Assembly (NCBI RefSeq): GCF_002257585.1
Contig: NZ_CP022743.1
Location: 3,720,001 to 3,784,000 of the forward strand
DNA: 64,000 nucleotides
Direction: 5' to 3'
From: Mucilaginibacter xinganensis
GTDB lineage: Bacteria; Bacteroidota; Bacteroidia; Sphingobacteriales; Sphingobacteriaceae
Below the pieces are notes generated by a model. It was not told where the DNA came from, did not search any database, and saw nothing but the letters and a program-made list of their open reading frames with translations. Below, one piece after another: positions 45,741 through 53,338 of the stretch. Both the position numbers and the translations under genes were made by a program. The first letter of the stretch is position 1. Each line of letters begins with the position of its first letter.

Positions 45741-47255
45741 ATGAGAACATTAAATAAATTGTGGGGAACAGGCTTATTAGCCTTGTTACTTTTAGCAGTG
45801 TCCCCAAAACAAAGCAAGGCGCAGGGAGACGAATATATTTCAGACCAGGAATTTTATGATGACCTGGAGCCCGATGGTACCTGGATCAGCGATCCGCAAT
45901 ATGGCAATGTATGGGTTCCTAATGCCGAAGAAGGCTTCAGGCCTTATGCAACCCGCGGCCATTGGGTTATGACCGACTATGGGAACACATGGGTATCTGA
46001 TTACCGTTGGGGATGGGCCACTTTCCATTATGGCCGCTGGCGCTATGACGATTATTATGGATGGGAATGGATCCCGGGTCATACCTGGGCTCCAGCCTGG
46101 GTTAGCTGGAGACATGGTGGCGGCTATTATGGATGGGCACCTTTGCAACCGGGCATCAGCATAAATATATCTCTTGGTGGCGGATACCACGTGCCCGATA
46201 ATTACTGGGTTTGCGCACCGCAGGAATACATAAACAGGCCAAATATTTATAATTATTATGTAGCGCCACAGAGATCAGTTACCATAATACGCAACACTAC
46301 CATTATTAACAACACATACGTTAACAATAATGTAACTTATATTGCCGGCCCACGCAGAGACGATGTAAGGCGCTATACCCGCCAGGAAGTACCTGTGTAC
46401 AAAATAAACAATGACAGAAGGCCCGGCGCTGTACGGGTTGAAAACAACACATTGAATATATACAGGCCTGCAGTAAACAGGACGCCAAACGCCCAGCCTG
46501 CAAGGGTTGTTGATGCCAATGCTTACAGGCAGCAAAACCCTAACCAGGCAATAGCACACAGGGGTAATGGCGCACCAGCCTACAATCGAGTTAACGCAGG
46601 ACGCCTGGCGCAAGCTGCTAGAGACCCAAGACCTGATAATAAAGTTGTGCGCGTTAACCCGGTACCTAACCGACAGGCACCGCCTGCTGGCAGACCGGCT
46701 GTTAACCCCGGACAGCAACGCCAGGAGCAACAGGTTCAACAACGTCAGCAGCCGGTACAACAACGCCAGCAGCAGGAGCAACAGCGTCAGCAGCCGATAC
46801 AACAACGCCAGCAGCAGGAGCAACAGCGTCAGCAGCCGGTACAACAACGCCAGCAGCAGGAGCAACAGCGTCAGCAGCCGATACAACAACGCCAGCAGCA
46901 GGAGCAACAGCGTCAGCAGCAGCAAGCACAACAGCGCCAGCAGCAACAAGCTCAACAGGTTCAACAACGTCAGCAGCAGCAAGCACAACAGCGCCAGCAG
47001 CAACAAGCTCAACAGGTTCAACAACGTCAGCAGCAGCAAGCACAACAGCGCCAGCAGCAGCAGGAACAACAGGTTCAACAACGTCAGCAGCAGCAAGCAC
47101 AACAGCGCCAGCAGCAGGAACAACAGGTTCAACAACGTCAGCAGCAGCAAGCGCAACAGCGCCAGCAGCAACAAGCTCAACAGGTACAGCAACGCCAGCA
47201 GCAGCAAGCACAACAGCACCAGCAGCAGCAACAGCATCGCCCTAATCACGAATAA
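45741..47255 (+). CDS. Secreted YXWxxY-type protein with long glutamine-rich repeat tail
   Basis: 504 residues with a signal peptide (MRTLNKLWGTGLLALLLLAV). Residues 30-150 hold the repeated aromatic motif of DUF6600-like secreted proteins: GTWISDPQYGNVWVPN, GHWVMTDYGNTWVSDYRWGW, YGRWRYDDYYGWEWIPGH and YYGWAP. Residues 150-330 are Asn/Arg-rich and disordered. From residue 330 the sequence is almost only Gln, Arg, Ala, Glu and Val in units such as QQRQQQQAQQ. The function is unknown; a surface or matrix protein is likely. The tail is made of DNA repeats listed separately. Confidence 0.88.
   Translation: MRTLNKLWGTGLLALLLLAVSPKQSKAQGDEYISDQEFYDDLEPDGTWISDPQYGNVWVPNAEEGFRPYATRGHWVMTDYGNTWVSDYRWGWATFHYGRWRYDDYYGWEWIPGHTWAPAWVSWRHGGGYYGWAPLQPGISINISLGGGYHVPDNYWVCAPQEYINRPNIYNYYVAPQRSVTIIRNTTIINNTYVNNNVTYIAGPRRDDVRRYTRQEVPVYKINNDRRPGAVRVENNTLNIYRPAVNRTPNAQPARVVDANAYRQQNPNQAIAHRGNGAPAYNRVNAGRLAQAARDPRPDNKVVRVNPVPNRQAPPAGRPAVNPGQQRQEQQVQQRQQPVQQRQQQEQQRQQPIQQRQQQEQQRQQPVQQRQQQEQQRQQPIQQRQQQEQQRQQQQAQQRQQQQAQQVQQRQQQQAQQRQQQQAQQVQQRQQQQAQQRQQQQEQQVQQRQQQQAQQRQQQEQQVQQRQQQQAQQRQQQQAQQVQQRQQQQAQQHQQQQQHRPNHE
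46743..47240 (+). repeat. Tandem 42-bp and 57-bp in-frame repeats encoding the Gln-rich tail
   Basis: Four 42-bp units starting cgtcagcagccg run from 46743 to 46910, alternating between gtacaa and atacaa versions. They are followed by roughly five 57-bp units starting caggttcaac or a variant, from 46956 onward (one is 54 bp). All are multiples of three, so the reading frame is kept when units are gained or lost. Such tracts expand and contract readily by slippage or recombination. Confidence 0.88.
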
Positions 47256-47286
47256 GGGGCTGTTATAAATTAAATGCAAAAAAAAC

Positions 47287-47319
47287 AGCACCTGTAGTGA
47301 TCTTTATGTTACAGGTGCT
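47287..47319. terminator. Terminator between the Gln-rich protein and thioredoxin genes
   Basis: Perfect 10-bp arms agcacctgta (47287-47296) and tacaggtgct (47310-47319), followed on the plus strand by atttttatga. It ends the upstream gene's transcript just before the thioredoxin ATG at 47343. Confidence 0.8.
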
Positions 47320-47342
47320 ATTTTTATGACCTAATTGTAAAC

Positions 47343-47810
47343 ATGAAATATCTTTTTAAATCGGCACTTTTTAAAAATGCATTGCAGCTGGTGCTGGTAG
47401 CCGGATTAGCTTTTACAGGCACTTACCATCATCCTGCTATTATAGCAGATAAAAACCCGTCGCATATTGTTTTTATTGAAGACTCATGGGATGAGGCGTT
47501 AAAACAAGCTGCAAAGCAAAACAAATATATTTTTGTTGATGCCTACGCTACCTGGTGCGGACCCTGTAAAATGCTTAAGGCGCGAACTTTCACAGATGAT
47601 AAAGTTGCTGAGTTTTACAACAGCAATTTTGTAAATGTTTCTATTGATATGGAGAAAGGCAGGGGGCCAGAGCTGGCCAGGGCCTGGCAATTGCGCGCCT
47701 ACCCTACCCTTATTATATTTGATAAAAAAGGAAAGCCGGTTTTAGGAACGGTAGGTTTTATAAGTGCAAGCGAGCTGCTAAGATTCGGCCATGAAGCGCT
47801 GCGCAAATAA
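47343..47810 (+). CDS. Secreted thioredoxin-family protein
   Basis: 155 residues with an N-terminal membrane segment (LQLVLVAGLAFTG) acting as signal or anchor. The thioredoxin fold carries the redox site FVDAYATWCGPCKMLKA (Cys72 and Cys75) and the cis-Pro loop AYPTLIIFD. It would reduce or form disulfides in the periplasm; the Cys-Gly-Pro-Cys site favours reduction. The short form (DUF255/thioredoxin_7-like) lacks extra domains. It is a single gene with convergent neighbours. Confidence 0.92.
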   Translation: MKYLFKSALFKNALQLVLVAGLAFTGTYHHPAIIADKNPSHIVFIEDSWDEALKQAAKQNKYIFVDAYATWCGPCKMLKARTFTDDKVAEFYNSNFVNVSIDMEKGRGPELARAWQLRAYPTLIIFDKKGKPVLGTVGFISASELLRFGHEALRK

Positions 47811-47812
47811 AA

Positions 47813-47840
47813 AAACCGGGGCCAAAGCAGCACCCGGTTT
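47813..47840. terminator. Terminator between thioredoxin and ferritin-like genes
   Basis: Perfect 8-bp arms aaaccggg (47813-47820) and cccggttt (47833-47840). The minus-strand tail is T-rich (ttttttatttg), so it mainly ends the ferritin-like operon; it can also serve the convergent thioredoxin gene. Confidence 0.72.
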
Positions 47841-47860
47841 AAATATCATTCCTTTTATTA

Positions 47861-48694
47861 TTATTTAAAGAACGGTTTTACAATAGCCAAAACAGCAGCC
47901 ATGCTTAATGGCTCATCAAATGCTTCAACCGCAACGCCATATGCGGTAGAATTACCATATATTGAAGGTAACTTGGTTACATCAACACCGCCCTGCATTA
48001 CATTGTTTTCACCTGCATAGCTTGCATCAACTGCAGCGCCGATACCGGTATCGTTTGACAGGCCTGCGTTTCCGGTTATCCAGGGAGCGATGTCAACTCC
48101 GCGGGATGCGCGTATCTGGCGGATAACCGATGCGTGGCGGGCCTCAACTGCATGAATAGAAAGCGCGGCACCCAAAACCACCTGATTACCGAGTAAATTT
48201 GGTGCCTGCCCCTTGTAGGCGCGTACACCAGTATCTTCAAACACATTGGCAACTGCCAAAAATGTATCGTAATTTGACAATACGGTTGGGAACGCCCCGC
48301 CCGCAGTTAAATCAAAAGCAGGCATGGAAACTGCGGCCGTTCCCAAAACAGATTTCAAAAACGCCACGTGCTGGTTCTCATCACTTTGGATCTCTGCCAC
48401 ATAACCTGAATTATTATTGGGGATTAACCCTGAAGCCGCAGCCCCCTGGTTGTAGAAATAAGACTCGAGGTATTCAAGCGTTAAAGCAAAGTTTAAAACA
48501 TCGCTCACTGCTGCCGGAGCAGCTGCGCCATAAGCCTTTTTAAACACGGTTGCAAATGCCATTGGCAACGCAGCAATAGCTACTTTTGAACCAAAGCTTG
48601 TTATATTTTTGATCGCAGCGCGACGCGGACTCATGCGTTCGGCTATTTCGGGATCAACGGTTTCTAATTGTTCTATAATATTAATTAAATTCAT
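47861..48694 (-). CDS. Ferritin-like domain protein, putative Tat-exported (second of a pair)
   Basis: 277 residues. The N-terminus reads MSPRRAAIKNITSFGSKVAI after a 20-residue leader, resembling a Tat signal (twin Arg, then a hydrophobic stretch). The ferritin-like bundle shows FALTLEYLESYFYNQG and YVAEIQSDENQHVAFLKSVL; the Glu and the Glu-x2-His of these helices would bind a di-metal centre. IHAVEARHASVIRQ supplies the second Glu-x2-His. Proteins of this build relate to desiccation-related proteins. It starts 12 bases after the partner's stop, so it is co-translated. Confidence 0.85.
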   Translation of the reverse strand: MNLINIIEQLETVDPEIAERMSPRRAAIKNITSFGSKVAIAALPMAFATVFKKAYGAAAPAAVSDVLNFALTLEYLESYFYNQGAAASGLIPNNNSGYVAEIQSDENQHVAFLKSVLGTAAVSMPAFDLTAGGAFPTVLSNYDTFLAVANVFEDTGVRAYKGQAPNLLGNQVVLGAALSIHAVEARHASVIRQIRASRGVDIAPWITGNAGLSNDTGIGAAVDASYAGENNVMQGGVDVTKLPSIYGNSTAYGVAVEAFDEPLSMAAVLAIVKPFFK

Positions 48695-48705
48695 GGCGAT
48701 GTTGA

Positions 48706-49392
48706 TTAGGCTTTATATCCAAAATTAGACGCACTCACTTTAGTTTTCAGGAAGGTGTTGGCAATAGGTAAAACAACCTTAATCTCGTTAGATTGGTTTA
48801 GTCCATTACTGTCAACCACATCGCTGCCGGCAAAACTTCCCGGGCTGATCATTTCACGGATCAGGGCGGCGTGCCTTGCTTCTACCGATACAATTTTACC
48901 GGCTATTGTTAAATAATCCGGGTTAGTGATCAGGTAGCCTGCACCACCATAAGCACTAACGCCCAAATCCTCGAATGCCTTAGCTGTAGCCAGAATCTGG
49001 ATGCGGTTTTTAAAATCAAGGGAACTAAAGTCAACAGTTAACCCTATTATCGCACTCGATCCTAAGGCTGCTTTAAAAAATTCCCTGTGTAAAATTTCAT
49101 GATCGCGGATTGACGTCAGTAATTTTTTTTCGTGATCAGACATTCCTGTGTAGGGATTTGCCACCACAGCAGAGTAAAATGCAGCTTCCAGTTGTTCCAG
49201 CGCGTAAGCGTAATTAAGGATCCCGGTATCACCCGAACCAATATCAACACCATTATAAGTTTTGATGTGGTCTTTTTGGCAGCCTGCCGTAGCCAAAAGG
49301 CCAACGGAAGCAGCGCCTACACCGGCATAGCGTAAAAATGACCGCCTGGGCATGTTTGCGCTATCTACGTTTTTTAGTTCTTCTGTTTTCAT
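48706..49392 (-). CDS. Ferritin-like domain protein with Tat/lipoprotein signal (first of a pair)
   Basis: 228 residues. MPRRSFLRYAGVGAASVGLL near residue 14 is a Tat motif (Arg-Arg-x-Phe-Leu), and LLATAGCQ provides a lipobox, so it is probably exported folded and then lipid-anchored. Helices AYALEQLEAAFYSAVV, DHEILHREFFKAAL and VSVEARHAALIREM carry the Glu and Glu-x2-His metal ligands of a di-iron or similar centre. The partner downstream shares the fold but has little sequence identity. The pair could form one complex; the role is unknown, with desiccation or oxidative protection as the usual guess. Confidence 0.87.
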   Translation of the reverse strand: MKTEELKNVDSANMPRRSFLRYAGVGAASVGLLATAGCQKDHIKTYNGVDIGSGDTGILNYAYALEQLEAAFYSAVVANPYTGMSDHEKKLLTSIRDHEILHREFFKAALGSSAIIGLTVDFSSLDFKNRIQILATAKAFEDLGVSAYGGAGYLITNPDYLTIAGKIVSVEARHAALIREMISPGSFAGSDVVDSNGLNQSNEIKVVLPIANTFLKTKVSASNFGYKA

Positions 49393-49997
49393 AGATGTGA
49401 ATGTTTAATTATCAAAAAATTGGTATTTGTTGTACTTACGTAGATTTCACTGAGGGCGGTTTCGGCTTTTTAATTAAAAGAACAGGAGTTTAATATTTAG
49501 TGAAATAATACATAGAAAACTCACTCATTCGACAAATTGTTTCGTTATTTGAAACCTAATTAACACAACGTAAGGGACTATTCTTAAGGGTTTTAAACTT
49601 ATGATCAGGAGTAACTGAGGAAATAAAAAATTTAGCGTCGACGAAAAATAACGACTGTAAATTATTGGACTGTACGGAGTTTTGAAAATGAGAAAAAAAG
49701 ACCGGAAAACTCTCGCAGTGTTCCGGCCCTACATCTACCTATGAAAAACAACCCTTTAGGGGGGCATCTTAATTAACTCAAAAGCAATGCCATTAAACAA
49801 ACATTATTTAAAAGCCTATAAACAGCCTTTGCTTTTCCTATAGAGAAAACAAAACGAGGAATTATTTACTCGCCCCAATGGAATAATTTTACACAAATAG
49901 ATTAACCGTGTAATTCCCGCACAATTGCCTTTCTTTTTCACATCACAACATCGCTAATAATTTGTAAACCATAACCTAATAATGTTGTTAAGCTTAT
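49393..49997. other. Long intergenic region with one terminator-like hairpin
   Basis: 605 bases without a convincing gene. Arms ccggaa (49702-49707) and ttccgg (49721-49726) form a hairpin that is followed on the minus strand by a T run (tctttttttctc), so it has terminator form for a transcript coming from about 49730-49990. No ORF of that length is present there. The rest is A/T-rich. I see no tRNA or other RNA signature. Confidence 0.4.
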
Positions 49998-50309
49998 ATG
50001 GATTACAATGTATATTTATTAGCAACCGATCCGAATAATCCTTGCAGGGATGTTATTCACTCCAGGGACACCCATTTAAAAATACGGGTATTTTGCCTTA
50101 ATGAGGAGACTTTTCACCCCGATAGCAACGAAATACAGCTTTATGGTTACGCCAAAAAGAAACTATATGCCTTTGAAACCATAAATATTGTAGCTGAAGA
50201 CGCGCTTGATGTAGTTGGAGCCATCCAGTGGTACGCCGAATATATTGATTTCCCCGAAATGGAAATTCTCCCGGATGACCCGCGTGCCGACCAGCATATT
50301 GCCATGTAA
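49998..50309 (+). CDS. Hypothetical protein, about 100 residues
   Basis: 103 residues beginning MDYNVYLLATDPNNPCRDVI and ending ILPDDPRADQHIAM. It looks like an alternating alpha/beta small domain with a central YGYAKKKLYAFETINIVAED strand-helix. No signal peptide or membrane segment. No family recognised. It lies alone, 240 bases before the tRNA gene and outside the proposed island. Confidence 0.65.
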   Translation: MDYNVYLLATDPNNPCRDVIHSRDTHLKIRVFCLNEETFHPDSNEIQLYGYAKKKLYAFETINIVAEDALDVVGAIQWYAEYIDFPEMEILPDDPRADQHIAM

Positions 50310-50456
50310 TTTGCGACAAATTATTTATTTACCTCTTGAAACCTAAAAAAGTCGGCATAACCAATTTTTATTTAAATTATAAGTAACTGTTAATAATATA
50401 CTTACAGCGCAGGTTTTATTGCTCAAAAATAAATCAATAAAAAAAGTAAAATATTT

Positions 50457-50487
50457 TTTGAAAAATAGCAGATACATCCTATATTTG
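50457..50487 (+). promoter_or_regulatory. Bacteroidota-type promoter of tRNA-Val
   Basis: TTTG at 50457-50460, a 19-base spacer, and TATATTTG at 50480-50487. This is an exact fit to the Bacteroidota -33/-7 consensus (TTTG and TAnnTTTG with 19-21 bp between). It lies about 58 bases before the tRNA, so transcription would start near 50494. Confidence 0.78.
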
Positions 50488-50545
50488 CATTCCCAAAACG
50501 GACGGAACATCACTGCTCAAAACGTTAAAAGGATCACAACAAAAA

Positions 50546-50623
50546 GGGAGTTTAGCTCAGCTGGTTCAGAGCATCTGCCTTACAAGCAGAGGGTCACTGG
50601 TTCGAACCCAGTAACTCCCACCA
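50546..50623 (+). tRNA. tRNA-Val (anticodon UAC)
   Basis: Complete cloverleaf read by eye: acceptor GGGAGTT (50546-50552) pairs with AACTCCC; D arm GCTC...; anticodon arm TCTGC-CTTACAA-GCAGA with anticodon TAC; T arm ACTGG-TTCGAAC-CCAGT; discriminator A. CCA is encoded (50621-50623). A terminator follows. The 3' end is duplicated at 57398-57420, so it appears to be the insertion site of the island downstream. Confidence 0.97.
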
Positions 50624-50628
50624 AAAAA

Positions 50629-50657
50629 GCCTCTTACAGATAATCTAAGGGGTTTTT
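50629..50657 (+). terminator. Terminator of tRNA-Val
   Basis: Stem cctctta (50630-50636) with taagggg (50646-50652), one G-T wobble, followed by a T run. The same element is partly copied at 57430-57457 with the tRNA 3' end. Confidence 0.75.
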
Positions 50658-50754
50658 GTTGTTTGCACTATTACGGAGCAATCATACAGGCAATATCTGA
50701 TAGTACAGTGTTAGTACGCCGTTAGTACATTCAGGTAACAATAGACTCCAATTT

Positions 50755-50937
50755 ATGGTTATCTTCAAGTTGCTTCTTAACGACAAGAGGCCAAAGTCGG
50801 ACAACCTCTACCCTATTGTGGTTAGCGTAACTTACAATCGTAACAACACGCTTACAACTGGAATAACAGTTAACTGCAATCAATGGGATGGTACACCCAG
50901 CCGTGATAATATCAGAGGAGGAGACTATTACAAATAA
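50755..50937 (+). pseudogene. Truncated tyrosine-recombinase integrase (arm-binding N-terminal domain only)
   Basis: 60 residues: MVIFKLLLNDKRPKSDNLYP followed by IVVSVTYNRNNTLTTGITVN and CNQWDGT. This matches the start of the arm-DNA-binding domain of Bacteroidota integrases (beta strands, then a Thr-Gly-Ile-x-Val and a Trp-Asp). The core-binding and catalytic domains with the Arg/His/Arg/Tyr residues are absent; the frame stops at 50937. The 1.4 kb expected for a full integrase is not there. It lies 130 bases after tRNA-Val and is probably the remnant of the enzyme that inserted the island. Confidence 0.75.
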
Positions 50938-50980
50938 CCTTTTAAACAACCCATAAATTGAATGCAACATATTGAACAAA

Positions 50981-51136
50981 ATGCGGAAGTTTAAGTTCTT
51001 CGGCATGTACCATGCTTTTCAAAGAAGCCTGGAAACAGGTAAAACAAATGATTACACCGCTGATGAGCTACTCGCTTACCTGTCACTTTGCCACGGAATC
51101 AGGTGGTCAATATCCCCGGAATGTCAACCATGCTAG
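50981..51136 (+). CDS. Short hypothetical ORF next to the integrase remnant
   Basis: 51 residues: MRKFKFFGMYHAFQRSLETG, KTNDYTADELLAYLSLCHGI and RWSISPECQPC. The reading frame has a protein-like mix of residues and codons, but no family is recognised. It may be a fragment of a larger element gene. The rest of 50938-51309 is A/T-rich and holds nothing else recognised. Confidence 0.3.
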   Translation: MRKFKFFGMYHAFQRSLETGKTNDYTADELLAYLSLCHGIRWSISPECQPC

Positions 51137-51309
51137 GTATTTATTAAAAGTTGTTTAATATTGGTAATAATATAAAAGTGGTTTTTGTAGTTTACAACCA
51201 GTCGTAATTTTGTAAAAATAAAAAAAGGCATAGTTAGTCTAATTCAAAATGGCAGAATTCCTCACCATAATTTGCAACAATATTCATTAGCTTTAACAAA
51301 GCTCCGTTC

Positions 51310-52383
51310 ATGAATCGAATATCCTTATTGTTGATCATTCAACTCGCATTTGTTACGCTATCTTTCAGTCAATCAGTAGTTGCAGGTAGAAATATCAAAC
51401 TCCCTGAAGACAGTGTGATACTAATCAAATCATTGAATAATCTAATTGAAAAAAGATCGGGTATAGATCCTGATTTTCAAATTGAGACTTCAGCTTTGCT
51501 TGACGAGATGGAGGGTATGAAATTTAAACTAGTCAATATATCGCCAATTGACAGTCTGGACTTCTTGATACAGCTTTCCAGTTTTGAAGATGGCACGTTC
51601 CGATCAAGCTTCAAGCTTATCGCTAAAACACAAGGCAAAGCGTATTTTTTCAGCTCCCCACTTCGGCGTAACACATTAAACTGGAAAATAAAAAAAACAG
51701 GTGATTTTGTTCTTTACAGAAATAGCAAGGAAAAAACACCACTACTGTACAGGTATATTAGAACAGCCCAGTCCTTTGACCGTAAATTGAAAGCTCCAGT
51801 GTACGTGACGAAGGTCTATTACCATGATAATTTCACTGACCTGATGGGTTTGCTCGGCGAGGAATATAAAATTGCTTATAACGGCATTGGCAGTTTGAAT
51901 AAATCCTGGTACCATGAAGGGGCCTGCATAATACTGATAGGGGCGCGAACCAATGACGTGGTGGCCTTCGACTTACATGATCTTTGGCATGACCGTCTAC
52001 ACCATATAGTAAACGTTGAAATTATCAATCGTCCGATAGATGAGGCCTGTGCCTATTTATACGGCGGTAGTTGGGGTATCTATACCTGGGATGATATTTT
52101 GCAAAATTTTAAACAATACATGGGGGCTGATCATAACTGGCTCAAAGCTTTTGACGAGCACCGCAAGTTTGGTGGGGTGAGAACCCCACTTTATGCTGAT
52201 TATGTACTTGACGCGCTGATCTGTCAAAAGATTGAAAAGGAACAAGGTTTTGCAAACGTGATCACCTTTCTAAGCTGTGGTAAAAAAGAGGCTGGGAACG
52301 CCAACTATTTCAAGGCGTTGGAGAAAATAACTGGCATCACCCGTGCAAACTTCAATGTGCAATTGGAAAAACTGGTGCATTGA
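51310..52383 (+). CDS. Secreted protein of unknown family with a metallopeptidase-like histidine pattern
   Basis: 357 residues with a signal peptide (MNRISLLLIIQLAFVTLSFS). Nothing is recognised by name. The middle contains FDLHDLWHDRLHHIVNVEII, then NRPIDEACAYLYGGSWGI: His-Asp-x2-His with a Glu about 17 residues later in an Asp-Glu-Ala motif. This resembles the His-Glu-x2-His plus Glu arrangement of gluzincin metallopeptidases (peptidase MA group) except that the catalytic Glu is Asp. Activity is unproven. It is the first gene after the tRNA/integrase remnant and transcribed away from it, so it is probable island cargo. Confidence 0.65.
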   Translation: MNRISLLLIIQLAFVTLSFSQSVVAGRNIKLPEDSVILIKSLNNLIEKRSGIDPDFQIETSALLDEMEGMKFKLVNISPIDSLDFLIQLSSFEDGTFRSSFKLIAKTQGKAYFFSSPLRRNTLNWKIKKTGDFVLYRNSKEKTPLLYRYIRTAQSFDRKLKAPVYVTKVYYHDNFTDLMGLLGEEYKIAYNGIGSLNKSWYHEGACIILIGARTNDVVAFDLHDLWHDRLHHIVNVEIINRPIDEACAYLYGGSWGIYTWDDILQNFKQYMGADHNWLKAFDEHRKFGGVRTPLYADYVLDALICQKIEKEQGFANVITFLSCGKKEAGNANYFKALEKITGITRANFNVQLEKLVH

Positions 52384-52624
52384 TCGCACTTACTGTTATG
52401 GGCAAGCTGCGATTATTCTTATTGGCTTCTCCGCTCTTCATCTACAGAACCTGAATTACGTTTGCGGATATCAATCTTCGAGTTGCAAATAAGGCTTTCT
52501 TTTCCAATTTATCAAAAAAACAGCCAAATACATTGTATCTGGATACGATAAGTTCTCCTCATTGGACTTTTTTCGAACCATCAACTTTTAATTAGTAAAA
52601 TTAATAGCGGCCATATAGTACACC

Positions 52625-53338
52625 TTACCTGTTATCCCAAAGCCTTTTAGAAACAACACGTTCTATTACTTTTTCGCGATAGCTTCTACTAATTGGAATG
52701 CGGCTATTACCAATAAATAATTCTCCGCCTTCAATGCCATCAATTTTGACAATGGCAGCCAGGAAGGATTTATGCGCACGGATAAAGTTTCCTTCCGGCA
52801 ATTTTTCCTCCAGGCTTTTCAGCGAAAGCATGGTCATATATTTACCTTTAGTGGAGTAGATCATCACGTAGTTTTGCATTCCCTCAATATATAGGATATC
52901 GTCGAAAAATATCTTTTCATACTTGCTGGCACACTTGATGAAGAAGTAATCTTCAGCTTGTTTTGCCGGATTACCGGTTAATAACTTATGATAGTCTTTG
53001 GCTTTGGCCGCTGCTTTAAAAAAACGTTCGAAGGTGATAGGTTTTAGTAAATAATCCAGTACGTTTAACTGAAAGCCCTCGAGGGCAAATGATGGATAAG
53101 CGGTAGTGACAATCACCATCGGCGGTTTTTGCAGGATTTTCAGGAACTCGATACCATTCATTTTGGGCATCTGGATATCGAGAAAGATCAGATCAGCCGC
53201 TCCGCGATCAATTAGCGGCAGTAGTTCAAGCGGGTTTTCGCACACACCGCTGAGGTTAAGGAAATCTACCGTCCTTACATAGCTGGCCAACCCCTCCCGC
53301 GCTAACGGCTCATCATCTATAATTACGCAATTGATCAT
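52625..53338 (-). CDS. LytTR-type response regulator
   Basis: 237 residues. The receiver domain (1-120) has the acidic pocket DDE (residues 8-10), phospho-acceptor Asp54 in IFLDIQMPKMNG, Thr in VTTAYP and Lys98-type in LLKPITF. The LytTR DNA-binding domain (about 135-230) shows FIKCASKYEKIFFDDILYIE, GMQNYVMIYSTKGKYMTMLS and FIRAHKSFLAAI. It overlaps the kinase gene by 4 bases (ATGA), so they are co-translated and form a two-component system. A role in controlling the divergent receptor-like gene is an inference from position. Confidence 0.95.
   Translation of the reverse strand: MINCVIIDDEPLAREGLASYVRTVDFLNLSGVCENPLELLPLIDRGAADLIFLDIQMPKMNGIEFLKILQKPPMVIVTTAYPSFALEGFQLNVLDYLLKPITFERFFKAAAKAKDYHKLLTGNPAKQAEDYFFIKCASKYEKIFFDDILYIEGMQNYVMIYSTKGKYMTMLSLKSLEEKLPEGNFIRAHKSFLAAIVKIDGIEGGELFIGNSRIPISRSYREKVIERVVSKRLWDNR

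Noticed and set aside
46743..47240. Regularly spaced repeats that could suggest a CRISPR array
   Set aside because: The units are contiguous, in frame, contain no unique spacers and encode the Gln-rich tail.
46275..47291. Long leucine-rich frame on the minus strand opposite the Gln-rich repeat protein, and an Ala/Val-rich one in another frame
   Set aside because: Both are mirror images of the CAG/CAA repeat tract of the real gene; they have no start context and no biological sequence pattern.
50419..50643. Open frame of 74 codons over the tRNA gene
   Set aside because: It runs straight through tRNA-Val and has no protein-like features.
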